Below, piece after piece: positions 1-11,797 of a stretch of DNA of 64,000 nucleotides. The notes below the pieces were generated by a model, which made no database searches, had not been told where the DNA came from, and saw only the letters and a program-made list of their open reading frames with translations. Source of the DNA: Lytechinus variegatus (lineage: Eukaryota > Echinodermata > Echinoidea > Temnopleuroida > Toxopneustidae); the NCBI RefSeq assembly GCF_018143015.1, contig NC_054755.1:13464624-13528623 (forward strand), written 5' to 3'. The translations under genes and the position numbers were made by a program. How positions within the stretch are numbered: the stretch's first letter is position 1; every line of letters starts with the position of its first letter.

Positions 1-361
1 ATATCAGTGAATTGTTTCACTTTTGCGTAACACGATAAGACATATAGGTTAACCCGAACGAAATGAATAGATAGTTTATATGACATGACAGTAATGCTGG
101 TGATACAGCTTCTCTTTATCAAGCACGATCTATCATTAATGACAGGTCTAGTAATAGATATAGGATAATTTTCATTTCACCAAGTACATTTTTCAGTAAG
201 CTCTTGAGTCAGCCGTTTTCTTTTTCAAGGTCTAAACTCTTCAATATTCACCCTTTCACTTTCTGCTTACTTAATTCACAGTTCGTAAACTTAGAGCCCT
301 TTGCATCAGTATAAATAAGATATTATGCACCATGAACCGGAATGCACGGAATACACATAGG

Positions 362-915
362 GGTGGGGGTCATGCACCCCCAACAAACAAACAAATAAAC
401 ACTATCAAAGAAAAACAAAATGGGAAAAGAGAAAGAAAATGAAAGGAAGGTGGGTGGAATATAGTACAAGTTCTGTACAGTAGGTAGAAATTTATCATAA
501 AATTAGATTTCTATATAAAAAAAGCTTTAAATATTTGCTCGCTCGCAGCTCTTTAGAAAGTTTGCTCCTAACGCTATGTTGGCCCCCTTCAACACATTTG
601 CTCATTACGCTACTGGCAGCAGTGTAATGAGTCCACACATTTAGATATGGCGCATCGGAAAAAAAGTTGCGAGCCAGCAAAGGGAGCGACCAAAAATTTC
701 GACATTTCTCATGACAAAAATATAATATTGACATAATATTAAGAAAATTAGATCATGTTTCACCCTTCTCACTTTTATTCTTCCCATTTCTTTATCTTTC
801 TTTCTTGTTTCTGATTTTTTTTATATATCCATTTATTTTTATTTACATTTCTTTGGGCGAGGAGGGGGGGGGGGCAAGCGCCCCTTAGCCCTCCAATCTG
901 TACGCCACTGACTGG
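362..915. repeat. G-run terminal repeat element, degenerate copy
   Basis: The left part has a G-run followed by its complement (GGGGTGGGGGTCATGCACCCCC). The right part ends in a G12 run, then AAGCGCCCCTTAGCCCTCC, then a GTACGCCACTGACTGG end. The right end resembles the ends of the better preserved copies at 29288-29567 and 62022-62275. The interior has no coding potential that I can support. The exact borders are uncertain. Confidence 0.4.
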
Positions 916-1385
916 CTACTGATGAACTGTGTTTTGTCATACCCGTCATGTTCGATATGTATGCTTCACATTCGATTTAAAGAACTAATTCTGAACAATG
1001 TGAACGGCAAAACGTCAACTCCCATCACGTTTGGTTTTCATCCAGCCATTACGACAGGTAATTTCATGTCAGGTGACCCGAGGGCAATGGGAAATATATC
1101 ACGTGATGAAGTCTGTCTTGCTATAATGTCACCGACCAATGACGTGTCACGATTAGCGCGCATGCGTTGTTCACTGGGTTGATGTCTCCTCAAAACACTC
1201 TTGTTGAATATGTGTGCTATTATCACATTCCAAAGACGTAATAGAAGGCATTCTTTCTCGCATAGAGTTATGTTTTCAGTATGACCGATATCCAACAGGC
1301 TCGAGCATTTCTAGCTTCTGCTGCTACCGCTTCCTCTATACTGCTGATTGTGTTTTTGCCAAGTGTAATACAATGTTACAAGTAC

Positions 1386-1514
1386 AACAATAAACACCAC
1401 CACCACCACTACCACCACCACCACCAACAACAAAAAAACAACAACAATTACTTCTATATACTGCTACTACTAATACTACTACTAATACTACTACTACTAC
1501 CACTACTACCACTA

Positions 1515-1559
<45 letters not shown>

Positions 1560-1617
1560 CACTACTACCACTATACTACTACTACTACTACTACTACTAC
1601 TACCACTACTACCACTA

Positions 1618-1649
<32 letters not shown>

Positions 1650-1686
1650 TACTACTCCTACAACTATTCCTACAACTACTATTACG

Positions 1687-1734
<48 letters not shown>

Positions 1735-1765
1735 GCTACTACTACTACTACTATTAGCTCTTCAA
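1386..1765. repeat. (CAC)n then (TAC/CTA)n microsatellite block
   Basis: About 45 bp of CAC-type repeats are followed by roughly 300 bp of TAC/CTA trinucleotides, interrupted by ACCACTACCACTATA blocks that recur three times. One frame reads as a His/Tyr/Thr/Leu-rich open frame (1281-1757). This is explained entirely by the repeat and is not evidence for a gene. Confidence 0.95.
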
Positions 1766-1769
1766 CTGC

Positions 1770-4590
1770 TACTTAATTGTTCCCCGTTAATGATAATTAA
1801 ATTTTCTTTTGTTTGTCAACTTTTTAAATGAAAATTAAGCCACTACTCTGGCACCCATACACTCACCTCATTTGTAATTTTGTTTATTGGAATATTGAAA
1901 GAGCCATAGTATCGATAAACTTTTGAACCGGTTTTTCATGCCGATTCCTAACTTCACAAAAAAAATCCAAATATATCCCGCTGCACTGTAATGCTTATTT
2001 CATATCTTCAATAGATAATCATTCATTACCGGTAAAGCAATTTGATAACTCGAGATACTGTGGGCAAGAAAGACAACCTTTTCCATATAACTCTACGGCA
2101 CAGATCAAATTAAGCTCTGTATTAAGCCAGTAATCATTACTGAAATCGCAATCGCTAAATTAATCTTCGGCGCATCGTAGGAAAAGCCAAAAAGACATCT
2201 TTCTACAATTGGATTCCACTTCCTTGGAAATTAAACGCCTTTCATCGGCTGATCAGCGATCCTCATTGGCGTTCATCATATTAGAAACCGACCAAGAATC
2301 CCGGCGTCAAGTTTGTCAACTTAATACCTACAAGCGAACTCGGGCGTGTTACCCTTTCCTGTGCATGGACCCTGTCACACGAACGAGAGTTTATACGGTT
2401 GCACAATCGTTCTAATTCTCTAAGAACTATAGTTAATTGGTTTAAGATCAACACATTTCTACAGACCTGTGATCATTGGTCATTGATTTTGCTCATCTAA
2501 TACTTTAGAAGATCTAAAATGTAATTGAATTTTCTCGTAAGTGCGGAATCGGTGAGAAGTCGGTTATCCGAGGCTGTAAAATGTCGGAATTAAGCATGGT
2601 AATACATGTAAGTCGGTTACGAAATCGGTTATGCGTCTGTGAGCTTGTGAATCGGGACAGGTGTAGCTGAAAAAAAAAATAGATGAGGAATCCGAATTTT
2701 GCACTCGATTTGGCGTTGTGAGTTTTAGTCGCATCAAAGACACCGAATTTAATTATGATAACGACAAACCGTAGGCCTACATCAATTGGTACGATGGCTG
2801 CAATGTTGCTGCCATCATGACTGCAAAACCGATTCGAGACCGATTTGGAGTCGGGTTCGTAGTTGTGACTGCACCGTTAGCATTGCAGGGATTGAGACCG
2901 GTGAAGCAGTCACACCAAACGATATCAAATCCTGCACCGAGTGGCGATATAACTGTGGTTTAAGACATGGACCTGGAGACATGAAGGTTATACCTTGCTT
3001 GCTCGATTATTACTGGCATAACTCAATCAATGAAAAAAAAAACCTTCTTGATTAAAAACGTCTGGTAGGAAATTTTATGCCTCTGAATAAAAGTATTCCC
3101 CGATTAGGCCTTCTCGCAAATGCCTTATGCTCGGTAGTAAAATCTAAAAGAATATATTCTATTCGGATTCAATGATGTTGGTTCATTTAGAGCTCACGGC
3201 ATCTTGCCAACACAAATTAATCAAGTGATAATTTTTGTTAACACTAATGGTATATTTTACTCGCTGACGGAAGAAACGGAACCTTTCAAATTCACTATTG
3301 TTTTTTTGGATAAGACAACATAGTTGTCTGTCTACCTTAAATCAGAAATGTGGTAATTATATAATTTACTGGAAATTATTTTGTAACAATGTATCAATCT
3401 TTATTTTCTATATATAAAGAGCTGGGAACGGTGGTTTAATGGGAATATTCTTTCTGCGAAATGGTGAATGAATAAAAAAATTATTAATCAGAAATGAATA
3501 TTTCATGACGAAATCTTCGGAATTTGTTTATCTTTTATGCTAGCAATTTCTAGGTCATATTCCATCAAGGGTCAGACGAAATTACAACCTAGTATGATTT
3601 TCATACTTCGAAAGTGGCGGTTCGATGCAGCTTTGAAGTTTGCATAGCTAATAGGCCTACTGACAAAGCATCGCATTCGTACGGTAGTTAGAATTTTGTT
3701 TGATTTCATCGCATTTCTTGATAAAATCTGACGTCGCTCAGTTCTTTGTAATGGTAACTGAAATTCTGAGAAAGTTCGGTATGAAATTTTCAGTTGAAAT
3801 GAAAGCTCTATACTCCGAACATTATATCAACCGAACAGCGTGAATTCCCAGAAGCTTCGCAAACCGATGTCATGCTCTATCGTTTGTCAAACAGAAATTA
3901 CGCCTCAGTCCCAAGCAATGAAAATGAAGTTCGGATCACGGATTGAACTTAATCACGAAGCACAATGTCGATGTCCTGCGGCAGCGTCAGAAGCGGACGT
4001 GAAATCATTATTAGTTAATGATAAAACATCTCAACGCCGAGGCAAAGCAAACGAAGGAAAGAAAAGAAATAAAACATCGAAGATTCGTGAAGCAGCACGT
4101 TTGGGAGTCTCCGAGGAAATTCGACAATTTTTTTTACCGCCAAAACTTTCGCACCGCCCCTTGCAATTCGGCCTTTTTTCACGTAGACCTATCCTCCCTC
4201 GGGAGCGCCTGACATGGCTTTTGTGGTAATGTTTAGCAGTGGCATACGCAGTAGGAAGCGGTATAAGGTCGAAATGTCGACATGTTGGATAAAGCCGTTT
4301 GGAATCTCCAATTACCATGATTACTGAAAAGGTCTGCGGGTGGTAGCGGCAAAGACAGGAGGAAGGCCTTCGATGGGACGGGAAGCATCATTTTCTTGTT
4401 ATGACCTGGTTCAACTGTTTTCCCCCCACGGGTATAAAAAAAATATCTCCACATTCATGAGATTCTGGACGAGGTTTATATCATGAAATATGACAGCCTA
4501 AAGGCTTCATTAAATGTTTTGTATTTCTTTGGAATTCTCATATCTGCCGTGTATGTGATGCGATGTGTCTAGTTGTATTTTCAATGTTCA
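1770..4590. other. Intergenic stretch, nothing assignable
   Basis: Ordinary AT-rich sequence. The short open frames at 2209-2415, 2786-3055 and 3840-4229 show no recognisable domain, no splice context and no homopolymer-independent codon pattern. I see no repeats with clear ends. Confidence 0.5.
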
Positions 4591-4596
4591 TTGTTT

Positions 4597-5155
4597 TTGC
4601 CTTACGAAGACAGACTTGAAAAGGAGAGGGTGAGAGGGATGGTTAGTTTCGTTGTTAATTGGCGCCACCAGTATATCAAAGCATTCTTTAGGTTCAATAG
4701 TGATTTCCATGGATACAACACAAGAAATGCAAAGGATTTTCATCTACCTAAGCCAAGACTCTCATGTTTTAAAAACTCAATTTCATTTCAAGGACCACAA
4801 CTCTGGAATTCTGTTTATGTAGATATCAAGTAATCAGTTTTATTAAATGTTTTTAACTCAAAATGAAGGCATTTAATTTTAATAGTTATTCATAAAGTTT
4901 GTTTGTATAAATTTCATTCAGGCATTGTAGGCACCCCCCTTACGTTGTAGTTTAGTGATTTTTTGTTATTTAAGTCTTTGTGTAATTATTATATTATAGG
5001 GTCAGCTAATCACAAGGCTTGTTTCTTTCTTGCTGTCCCTCTCATATTCAATCCAATGTTTATATCTATTTGTTGTTGTTGTTGTGATACTTTGTATATG
5101 TAGTGTTTTTGTATGGATTCTTATGAGCAAATAAATTAAATTGAATTGAAACTGA
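4597..5155 (+). mobile_element. LINE 3' end (reverse transcriptase C-terminal remnant plus tail)
   Basis: Up to 4833 the frame encodes the tail typical of CR1/L2-like non-LTR reverse transcriptases: HGYNTRNAKDFHLPKPR, then SISFQGPQLWNSV, ending with a stop at 4831-4833. A 3' UTR follows, with a short TTG-repeat and an AATAAATTAAATTGAATTGAAA tail near 5130-5155. Only the final ~60 codons of the ORF remain, so this is a 5'-truncated insertion, as is usual for LINEs. The clade is inferred from the 'YNTRN' and 'GPxLWNSL' signatures only. Confidence 0.75.
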
Positions 5156-5427
5156 AGTCATAGTGACTGCGCGCAGCTGCGGTAATTATAATCAGCAAAA
5201 AGGTTACATTATTTCAGTAAGAAATTAGTTAAATTGTGGAGGATTATACGATTTTGTGTGTGTGTAAGTATCACACTGATGTCTGTCTACAAAACTAATT
5301 CACATCATGAAATTTGTGAGATCGGGATAGGGCCTAAATTGCACTAAAAGCAATGCTATACATGGCAATGTTTTCCCGGCAAAAAGCCAGGAATCCCGAT
5401 TTTAGCAGGGAAGTGTATGTATGATCA

Positions 5428-5584
5428 GGGGCCTGTTGCATAAAACTTTTTACCTGAGAAAACTCTGGTAAAAACTGAAAACTAAGGTTAGTCTCATATC
5501 TGCCATTGACTTTCATACAGGGCAAAAACTCTGGTAAAAACAACCTGAGTTTTCTCAGGTAAAAAGTTTTATGCAACGGGCCCC
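5428..5584. mobile_element. MITE with ~40-bp terminal inverted repeats
   Basis: The left end GGGGCCTGTTGCATAAAAC mirrors the right end GTTTTATGCAACGGGCCCC. The inverted match runs on through TTTTTACCTGAGAAAACTC and its complement. About 157 bp, non-coding. Its ends resemble those of the MITE at 47684-47830, so the two may be mobilised by related transposases. Confidence 0.85.
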
Positions 5585-5865
5585 AGAGGTGATATCTCCT
5601 TGGTCAGATATTGTTTACGTCTAAAATCCACATTCTAGATGTGACCCAGGCCAAGGGTGGAACCTCGAACATCTGCATCAATTCGTCACTTTCTCAATGA
5701 GGCTGACCACGGGGGGGGGGGGAGATAAACGTAACATCATGGTCTCTAACCTACGTTGTTTGATTTTGGTCAGTTGTTTCTTTTTGAATTTCATCCCCAC
5801 TGATCGCGTCGTTGTATTGCCGGTATTTCGGTTTTATAACGCCGTCATTACGCGCGTCGTTATGC

Positions 5866-6380
5866 TACACTGTAAAAAAATTTCTGTTAGTTGGTAGTTA
5901 TAACTTGTTTTTTTTAAGTAGAACTTAATCAAAACATTTTTTTTGCTTATTTACGCACTTAATTTAAGTCTTGCAAACAAAAATTGTGAAAACTCAAACG
6001 AGATACGTAAAAATGGCATGGTATCTTTAAGTAAAAAATAATCAAGGAATATTCAAGTAATTAGAATGAAGAAAAACATGTAACCTAGTCATTTCAACTC
6101 AAATGACTACATTGTACAAAAAAATGAATGTATATCTTAAGTTTTACTCGAACATGTCGAATATACAATGTAAATCCTACTTATTTATTTGCTTTGACCT
6201 AACATACTCATTTCGTTGTAGTTCCTTCAAAGTTTGTGCTATGATTGCCAACTTTTAATTGATAAATACGTATGTACTTTTAGTTATGACAAACCGATGT
6301 ATTTTCGAGTAACTGCGATCATTTCTTCCTATGATTTTGATTATAATTTACATCCCAAAAGCGACGGACTTTAAGGTTGA
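5866..6380. repeat. CACTGTAAAA-ended AT-rich repeat
   Basis: The left border CACTGTAAAAAAATTTCTG matches, in inverse, the right border of the repeat ending near 27497. The interior is rich in short ACTTAA/AAGTAA phrases. The right border is not defined. Probably a non-autonomous DNA transposon, with borders only partly supported. Confidence 0.4.
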
Positions 6381-6430
6381 ATATTAAACATGTTTTGACT
6401 TGTCGAAACCAGAAGCGTGCATGATCTGTT

Positions 6431-6447
6431 GGGGGGGGGGGGGGGGG
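6431..6447. repeat. G17 homopolymer
   Basis: A run of 17 G residues. It can form a G-quadruplex and is a likely site of length error in assembly. Confidence 0.9.
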
Positions 6448-7002
6448 TGATCTAGTAGGTCCTCATTATTATGTGGCCAGTTCCCTCAAGAAATGAGGCT
6501 AATTGGATAAAAAAAGATGGCGAAAATCCAGGCTCTACTGTCATCGGGTGTTCTCTTAATATATCTCTAGGTAGTGAGTTGATAAATAGAATTAGGTATA
6601 TGCCTTTGTAACTCGATTTCTGTTTTTTTAGCAAATTATTTATTCATGACGTCATTGCAAGAAAATGGAAAGTATTTTTGAAGTTCGATTAAGATCCCTA
6701 AACAGACACATTTCATAAATATACATGCACATACAATTTGAACAGACTCAGGCATATCGCTTTTTAGTTATCCTGTTTTGAATTCACAGATAAAAAAAAA
6801 TTACCAGAAAAACAAAAAGAAACATAATTAGTCTTAATTGTTCAATAATTTCCGCTTATTTTTTCATAAGGATTTCTTTTTACTTCGTTCATGCTGATTT
6901 TTTTCAGAACATAGAAAAACAATATAGTTTCAGAATAATTATGTGAAAATCTGAGATTTTTTATGTTGTCGAAGCTGTCACCATGATATGGTGGGTGGAG
7001 CC

Positions 7003-7031
7003 CTCCCCCCCCCCCCGGCCCCCCCCCCCCT
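7003..7031. repeat. C-rich run
   Basis: Two C homopolymers of 10 or more residues are separated by GG and followed by TTCC. The proline-rich open frames here are artefacts of this run. Confidence 0.85.
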
Positions 7032-7627
7032 TCCAAACGCAAAGCAGAGTGGTCGCGCGAGCTCGGTATTGCGAGAAGAAACTGGATCTGAGCTGCACTC
7101 ATGCATCTCATCTCACGTGCCGCAACGAGGCACAGGCTGGCGATGGCATGCATGGCCCGAGCCGGCTGCGCGGCAAATTTATCTCGATCTATCTTCTCGA
7201 TCGTACGTACCTATCTCGCAACAGGACTCGATTTGGAAGTGGTACAAAGTTCTCTCTAGCTTATTCTGTTTGGGTAAGTATAAATAAATTACCCTACCCT
7301 GTAAAATCATATCACTGAGGTGTCCTAATCTAGGATTTTGCCTCACTTGTCAGTCTTATCTTACACACAATTTACTTGCGAGTATTTTGCATCATTTTCC
7401 ATGCTGATCCGTGCAGTGTTTAAATTTAAGTTACACTGCATGCACGTCTAGGCCACGTGTTCACTGCAGCTACCCTGCCGAGGCCTGTGGGGGAATCTAC
7501 ATGTAGGACTATTGGTAAATTCGCCATAAAGTGGCCATGCCCATGTCATGGGACTGGAAATGCGTCTGAAGATTTTTCATCCCTTGTAACATTACGCCAT
7601 AATTCCTTTAATCATGTATTTTTTTTC

Positions 7628-7973
7628 AAAGGACAAGTCCACCCCAACATATAGTTGATTTAGGCCTATATCGAAAGAAAAATCCAACCAGCAAAATTCA
7701 TTAAAATCGGATGTAAAATAAAGTAGTGACATCTTAATTCAAACAATAAAAAACAAAAGAAATAGTGAGTGAGGGACATCATCGACTGTCTAATTTGCAT
7801 GTCACCGAGTTGTGCACATCACTGCATTGTGAAAAATAAGCGAAAGTTTAAAATGTCATAACTTTCTTATTTTACATCCGATTTTGATGAAATTTTCAGC
7901 GTTATGCTAGTTAGATTGTTCTCTATTAATTCAAACCAATATATTTCTGGGTTGGACTTGACCTTTAAAGGTT
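7628..7973. mobile_element. Foldback element (AAAGGACAAGTCCACCCC family)
   Basis: The left end AAAGGACAAGTCCACCCCA and the right end GGGTTGGACTTGACCTTTA are inverted repeats. The arms continue inward with ATCGGATGTAAAATAA and its counterpart TTATTTTACATCCGAT. A longer copy lies at 32108-32692. About 345 bp, non-coding. Confidence 0.85.
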
Positions 7974-8288
7974 GCTCCAATACACAAAATGGAAAATTTA
8001 ATTTTTTTCAAAAGTTTTACAAGTATTTCGATTTGAATTTTTCTTTTATGAGGAAATATTAAACACAATATACCAGCTATGTCATACAAACCTTTTTTTT
8101 TACCATGGTTGGATTGCCTTTAAAATAATTGTAAATTGTTAATGATTTCAAGTCAGGGATTCCTTTTTTTTTCGGGGTCTGAATTTTTTTTTATTGATCT
8201 AAATTTGTCTCATCCTAGAGACCTATAGGCTATATGTATGCCAGTGCTATTTTCATTTCAAAAGTTTGATCCAGTGTTTTATACTTAA

Positions 8289-8528
8289 ATGAGCTCTTTC
8301 TTTTTACTTGTCTTTAGATGCAGCTTTAGCAGTACACCTTCAAGAAAATTGAATCATCTTATTCGTCTGTGTAGTTCCAACATGCCACATGTTGAGAGCT
8401 TTGTCATTGAGGTTGAGGGTTTACTAAATGCCTTATTGCTAAGCATCGAGGCCTATAAGGAAGGTGTCATTTCAAGGAATGAACTGATAACACTCCTGGT
8501 GGACTTGATCTATCAACAGGATCAGTAG
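8289..8528 (+). CDS. Possible orphan exon or small ORF, unrecognised
   Basis: I do not recognise this protein. A 79-codon open frame runs through a plausible splice acceptor (a T-rich tract ending CTTGTCTTTAG, about 8318). The part after the acceptor reads like real protein: an amphipathic stretch VESFVIEVEGLLNALL followed by SRNELITLLVDLIYQQDQ and a stop. There is no clear upstream exon. It sits just left of a transposon cluster, so it could be a terminal exon of a decayed gene or chance. Low confidence. Confidence 0.2.
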   Translation: MSSFFLLVFRCSFSSTPSRKLNHLIRLCSSNMPHVESFVIEVEGLLNALLLSIEAYKEGVISRNELITLLVDLIYQQDQ

Positions 8529-8857
8529 GACCAAGTTTAGACTACACAGTTTTTGGTACGTAGATTTACCAGTGCTCTTGTAGGCTGGGGTTGAGTCATT
8601 GAGTGTCCGGACACCTAACAAAATGAAACTTCCTTGATTGCTCCCAATTTCCTTGGGAAATATTGATAAAAAAGGAAAATAATCGCTTATTTTTGTAATG
8701 GCTATCAACATATTTGGAAGAATTAATGTCATTAAAAGCAGTTTTGCAAAATACAAGTTCAAAATCCCTCTTTGGATATCAAACCCGTCCTGGAACCCAA
8801 TGACTGGGTATATTTTAATAAAGCATTCCTTGCAGAAAACATCTAGTTACCATTTTC

Positions 8858-9773
8858 GTCTCGCCTGCATAGCAGAGCGTGACTATAGGCGCCGCTTTTC
8901 CGACGGCGGCGGCGTCAACATCAAATCTTAACCTGAGGTTAAGTTTTTGAAATGACATCATAACTTAGAAAGTATATGGACCTAGTTCATGAAACTTGGC
9001 CATAAGGTTAATCAAGTATTACTGAACATCCTATTAGAGTTTCATGTCACATGACCAAGGTCAAAGGTCATTTAGGGTCAATGAACTTAAACCATGTTGG
9101 GGGAATCAACATCAAAATCCTAACCTGAGGTTAAGTTTTTGAAATGTCATAACTTAGGAAATATATGGACCTAGATCATTAAACTTGGACATAAGGTTAA
9201 TCAAGTATCACCAAACATCCTGCATGAGTTTCACGTCACATGACCAAGGTCAAAGGTCACTTGGGGTCAATGAACTTTGGCCGATTTGGTGGAATCTATT
9301 GAATTACAATCAAAACTTTAAAAGTTTTTGGATCTGATTCATGAAACTTGGACATAATAGTAATTAAGTATCACTCAACATCCTGTGCAAGTTTCAGGTC
9401 ACATGATCAAGGTCATTTAGGGTCAATAAACTTTGGCCGAATTGGGGTATTGTTGAATTACCATCATAACTTTGCAAGTTCATTGATCTGACTTTTGAAA
9501 CTTGGACATAAGAGTAATCAAGTATCACTGAATATCCTGTGCAAGTTTCAGGTCACATGATCAAGGTCAAAGGTCATGTGAGGTCAATGAATTTTGGCTA
9601 CATTGGGGGTACATGTATTTGTTGAATTGCCATCCTATCTCTGTAAGTGTATCGGTCTAATTCATAAAACGTGGAAATAAGAGTAACCAAGTATCACTGA
9701 ACTTCTTGTGCGAGTTATAGTAGTTTTCAAGTCAGCACTGCTGCTATGTTGAATCGCGTGATGCAGGTGAGAC
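8858..9773. mobile_element. Tandem-repeat-bearing inverted-repeat element
   Basis: The left end CGTCTCGCCTGCATAGCAG is mirrored at the right by ATGCAGGTGAGACGG. Between them are about five degenerate head-to-tail units of 130-190 bp. Each carries 'TTGGACATAAGGTTAATCAAGTATCAC', 'GTCACATGACCAAGGTC' and 'GGTCAATGAACTTTGG'-like phrases. A GC-rich head (8870-8925, GACGGCGGCGGCGTC) precedes the array. No ORF. This kind of element is recurrent in marine invertebrate genomes. Several units contain AGGTCAAAGGTCA. Confidence 0.8.
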
Positions 9774-10353
9774 GGCCAGAGGCATTCCACAGTTCCTCTT
9801 GTTATTTTTGTTAACGGGCAAGTCCAAGAATTCGCGCGTGTTACGTATGGGACATTTCAGAGGCTTTAATGACCTGAAAAATTGTGTTAAATGACTTTGA
9901 TTAGATTGAATACCCTCATGATGGTAAACATCTAGGAGAAGAATAATCATGCAAAAAATTGTGACATATGACCTTGATCTTGACCTTTTAGAGCGAAAAG
10001 ATGTGCCGTTACATATGGGACTCAGAGAAAAAGACAATTTTTAATACATTTTTTTCAAGTTGAGAATTCTCTGAAAGTATTTCACTTTACAACTTGAAAC
10101 TTAGTGTGATAGAAGTCTCAATACTATAGTATATTCATGGCAAATTTCATGTCATAACTCATAAGCCGAATCCCTCTAATTACAGACTCTAATTAAACAA
10201 ATTAATAACATGTTACGTATGGGACAGTGACAGTTACGTATGGGACATTTTGTCCCCATAGAGAACATACACAATTTTCCCCATAATTCAGAAATTGAAA
10301 TAAATTGAAATATGGAAATAACAAAAGAGTTTCTTTCTTTTTAAAAGTTCTTA

Positions 10354-10741
10354 AACCCTTTTCATAAACCTATCCTCCAATTAGCCGCCTAAGAGTAATG
10401 CGGATAATTCAATAAAAATTGCGTTCATAAACTCCGAAAATAAGCCGCATTATTTTTTACGAGCGCCCGTCCTGAAAAAGGCGGATAATCGCCATGACAA
10501 CTGGACACGCCCCTCCGATGCGGTTGTGTTGGAAAAGGGTGACCTTGTGACCGCACCATGGCAATTATCCGCATTATTTGGAAATGCGTTCATAAACTCA
10601 AAATCTTATCCCGATGCCGCTATTATGCGGATAATAGCAGCATCAGAGTAATGCGGATAACTCTTGTCCTCCTCCAATTTTACGACCAAATTATGCTGCT
10701 ATTAGCCGCCTAATTCATTTTAATTGGGTTTATGAAAGGGT
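10354..10741. mobile_element. MITE nested in the 9.8-12.4 kb element
   Basis: AACCCTTTTCATAAACC at the left and GGGTTTATGAAAGGGT at the right are inverted. The next block, ATTAGCCGCCTAA, is present near both ends. TGCGGATAA and TTATCCGCATTA phrases are repeated in both orientations inside. About 390 bp, GC-richer than its surroundings and non-coding. Confidence 0.8.
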
Positions 10742-11380
10742 ATTGAGACATATTTGATATGACTGAAGGGGAAATTAACCATTTCAACCTTTTTATTCCT
10801 TGTTTTTTCATGTTTTTATGAATTTCTTATGTATTTCTATTGTTTTAATTTTTTCATATTTTTCCATGTTCACATTTTTTTTTGCTTCGATTGTATTCAT
10901 TAATCAGTATTCATAACAAAGCAGTGTCAAAAAACTAAAGAATAGGTAAATAATCACTTTTTAGAGCACTCTTGAAATTGTTTTTTCTCCATTCACTTTG
11001 TACACAAATATCCCCATTGACTTTGTGTGTAAATGTCCCATACATAACATGTCCCATACGTAACAATTTTTTAATTAACTTTTAATTAAACAGTAAACTC
11101 CATTTTTGAAACTTTTTGTGGTATAACATTTTCACACTTAATAAATTAGAACTTCCCAGAGATACAACAATACAAGTATTGTATTATGAGAAATAACTTA
11201 ACATTACGAAAATTTCCCGTTTGATTCTCGACCTCACTTCGGACTGCAACTGGGGTCGCATACCCCTTTTTGTGTTTGGGAAATCTCAAACAACTTTTCC
11301 AACCCCGATAAACCCATCTTGGCCAGGTAATCCCCTTGTCTCGATTTCACCACCACGGGCCAGCTAAACGAGCGTTGAGC

Positions 11381-11400
11381 CATGGACCCTAGGGTCCATG
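11381..11400. repeat. Perfect 20-bp palindrome
   Basis: CATGGACCCTAGGGTCCATG is exactly self-complementary. It lies in a moderately GC-rich patch (11225-11410) within the 2.55-kb element. Confidence 0.9.
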
Positions 11401-11721
11401 CATGGTTGAGGCAAGGACGAAATGATAAACAACAGCTGTGCTATTACGTAAGACTTGTCTGCCTGTAGAAGGATCTTCGGAATGAAATTATTGTATTCGA
11501 TATTAATCACGTTTTCAAAGGCATATTACATTCAGACATCCAATACTAGTCCATTTTCAATTTCGAACAAAGAAAATCGACCTCGAAATAAGGAAAGTAT
11601 GCGGAATAAAAATTACGGTATGCTTAGCATGCAAGGACCGCGATGCATCCCATCTAGTTTCTGTCCGTACAGCAAGAAAATATGGGATGCATGCCGTTCA
11701 CTCGCGCAACGATACAGTCTT

Positions 11722-11797
11722 AAGAAAGAAAGGAAGGAAGAGAGAGAGAAAGAAAGAAAGAAAGAAAGAAAGAAAAAGAAAGAAAGAAAGGAAGAAA
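11722..11797. repeat. (GAAA)n microsatellite
   Basis: About 75 bp of AAAG/GAAA units with a few GGAA and GAGA variants. It generates the Lys/Glu/Arg-rich open frames at 11455-11892 and 11687-12022, which are not genes. Confidence 0.95.

Noticed and set aside
1281..1757. 158-residue Tyr/Thr/Leu/His-rich open frame
   Set aside because: Produced entirely by the CAC and TAC/CTA microsatellites.
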